A DNA stretch of 64,000 nucleotides from Pseudogemmobacter lacusdianii (GTDB taxonomy: Bacteria > Pseudomonadota > Alphaproteobacteria > Rhodobacterales > Rhodobacteraceae). Where the stretch lies: the NCBI RefSeq assembly GCF_030848395.1, contig NZ_JAVDBT010000001.1, positions 186,001 to 250,000 on the forward strand, written 5' to 3'. This document shows positions 63,642-64,000 of the stretch, piece after piece. The position numbers and the translations under genes are program-made. Positions within the stretch are counted from its first letter, which is position 1. Every line of letters begins with the position of its first letter. The notes beneath the pieces are model-generated. The model ran no database searches and was not told the origin of the DNA. It saw only the letters and a list, made by a program, of their open reading frames with translations.

Positions 63642-64000
63642 TTAGACCTTGCCCTTCAGCGCCAAGAGAGCGGCGAAGGGATTGTCGGGATCGATCGGCT
63701 TTTCAGCGCGCGGCGGACGGGCCTCGAACTTGCGCTCGCGGTCGCCACCTTTATCGAAGTCGCGCTTGCCGCCTTTGCCAGCGGGCTTGCCACCCTTGCC
63801 AAAGTCGCGGCGCTCGCCTTGCGGACGGTCACCCTGCGGGCGCTCGCCTTGCGGACGGTCACCCTGCGGGCGATCGCCTTTGGGACGGTCGCCACGGGGG
63901 CGATCGCCGCGCGGGCGGTCACCCTGCGGACGCTCGCCTTGGGGCTTGTCGCCTTGGGCTTGCTCACCTTGCGGGCGGCCACGGCGGGGCTGGCCCTCAC
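63642..64000 (-). CDS. C-terminal tail of a probable DEAD/DEAH (Suv3-like) helicase, partial
   Basis: Only the last ~119 residues lie in the window. The correct frame ends ...PIDPDNPFAALLALKGKV then TAA at 63642-63644; the other open leftward frame here, rich in Ala/Val/Ser, is a shadow. The visible part is a basic, low-complexity tail of 5-residue units (RPQGD, RPQGE, RPRGD, RPKGD), then GKGGKPAGKGGKRDFDKGG. Such tails occur at the end of RNA helicases in this conserved helicase-S4-fdxA-carD neighbourhood. Helicase identity is inferred from that context, not seen. Confidence 0.65.
   Translation of the reverse strand, partial: EGQPRRGRPQGEQAQGDKPQGERPQGDRPRGDRPRGDRPKGDRPQGDRPQGERPQGDRPQGERRDFGKGGKPAGKGGKRDFDKGGDRERKFEARPPRAEKPIDPDNPFAALLALKGKV
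63811..63975 (-). repeat. 15-bp tandem repeats in the helicase tail
   Basis: About eleven 15-bp units encode RP[QRK]G[DE]. Bases 63811-63840 and 63841-63870 are identical, so a 30-bp unit was recently duplicated. Such an array is prone to length change between strains. Confidence 0.85.

Noticed and set aside
63656-64000. Leftward Ala/Val/Ser-rich frame at the right edge
   Set aside because: The neighbouring frame gives a regular RPQGD-type repeat and a plausible DPDNPFAALLALKGKV end; this frame is its shadow.

Overview
The window comes from a GC-rich alphaproteobacterium, almost certainly a member of the Rhodobacterales (Rhodobacter/Paracoccus relatives). I infer this from the PccR-pccB-pccA-mcm propionyl-CoA block, the CarD-FdxA-S4 protein-helicase neighbourhood, HdaA next to polyphosphate kinase, a short ProS without an editing insert, TTGAT-N4-ATCAA (FnrL-type) boxes and C/G-rich 'cccgggatattta' intergenic hairpins. 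I see no rRNA, tRNA, CRISPR array, insertion sequence or prophage. It reads as ordinary chromosome with one large catabolic operon.

Layout. 1-6.4 kb: choline uptake and oxidation. An ABC permease (cut by the window edge), a secreted alpha/beta hydrolase and the choline-binding protein ChoX run leftward. BetI, a PLP-dependent threonine dehydratase-like enzyme and choline dehydrogenase BetA run rightward, with a BetI-type palindrome between the two arms. 6.1 kb: a DUF465/YdcH gene with a perfect FNR box and an inverted repeat that covers its ribosome-binding site. 6.4-16.7 kb: propionyl-CoA assimilation (regulator PccR, carboxylase subunits PccB and PccA, methylmalonyl-CoA mutase). Four small genes, three of them lipoprotein-like, lie between pccB and pccA. 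16.9-26.4 kb: leftward housekeeping genes: nuclease-like protein, DjlA-like J-protein, acetyltransferase, VOC protein, Ppx, Ppk, HdaA and an AI-2E family transporter.

26.6-42.3 kb: a 14-gene, tightly packed rightward operon. It encodes a Gfo/Idh/MocA dehydrogenase, CoA-transferase, enoyl-CoA hydratase, aldehyde dehydrogenase, a glucose-type CUT1 ABC importer, two GMC oxidoreductases, an SDR, a Dabb protein, a LacI-family repressor and glycerate kinase. Two identical LacI-type operators sit at its promoter. The gene set suggests uptake of a sugar-like or alcohol-bearing compound, oxidation of alcohol to aldehyde to acid, CoA activation, and a glycerate branch. I cannot name the substrate; this is the best candidate for an undescribed pathway.

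42.5-64 kb: ProS, DUF2937 protein, LolC/E-LolD, an FNR-box-preceded lipoprotein cytochrome c, an atypical membrane protein, ParE, a luciferase-like oxidoreductase, a glutathione S-transferase, a LuxR-HTH/alpha-beta-hydrolase fusion with a degraded catalytic triad, a MATE pump, three capsule genes (KpsS, an export lipoprotein, KpsC), riboflavin synthase, YnfA, CarD, FdxA, an S4 protein and the repetitive C-terminal tail of a probable helicase.

All functional names rest on reading motifs and family resemblance by eye; no database search was run. Many long open frames on the opposite strand of these GC-rich genes are coding shadows and were left out.
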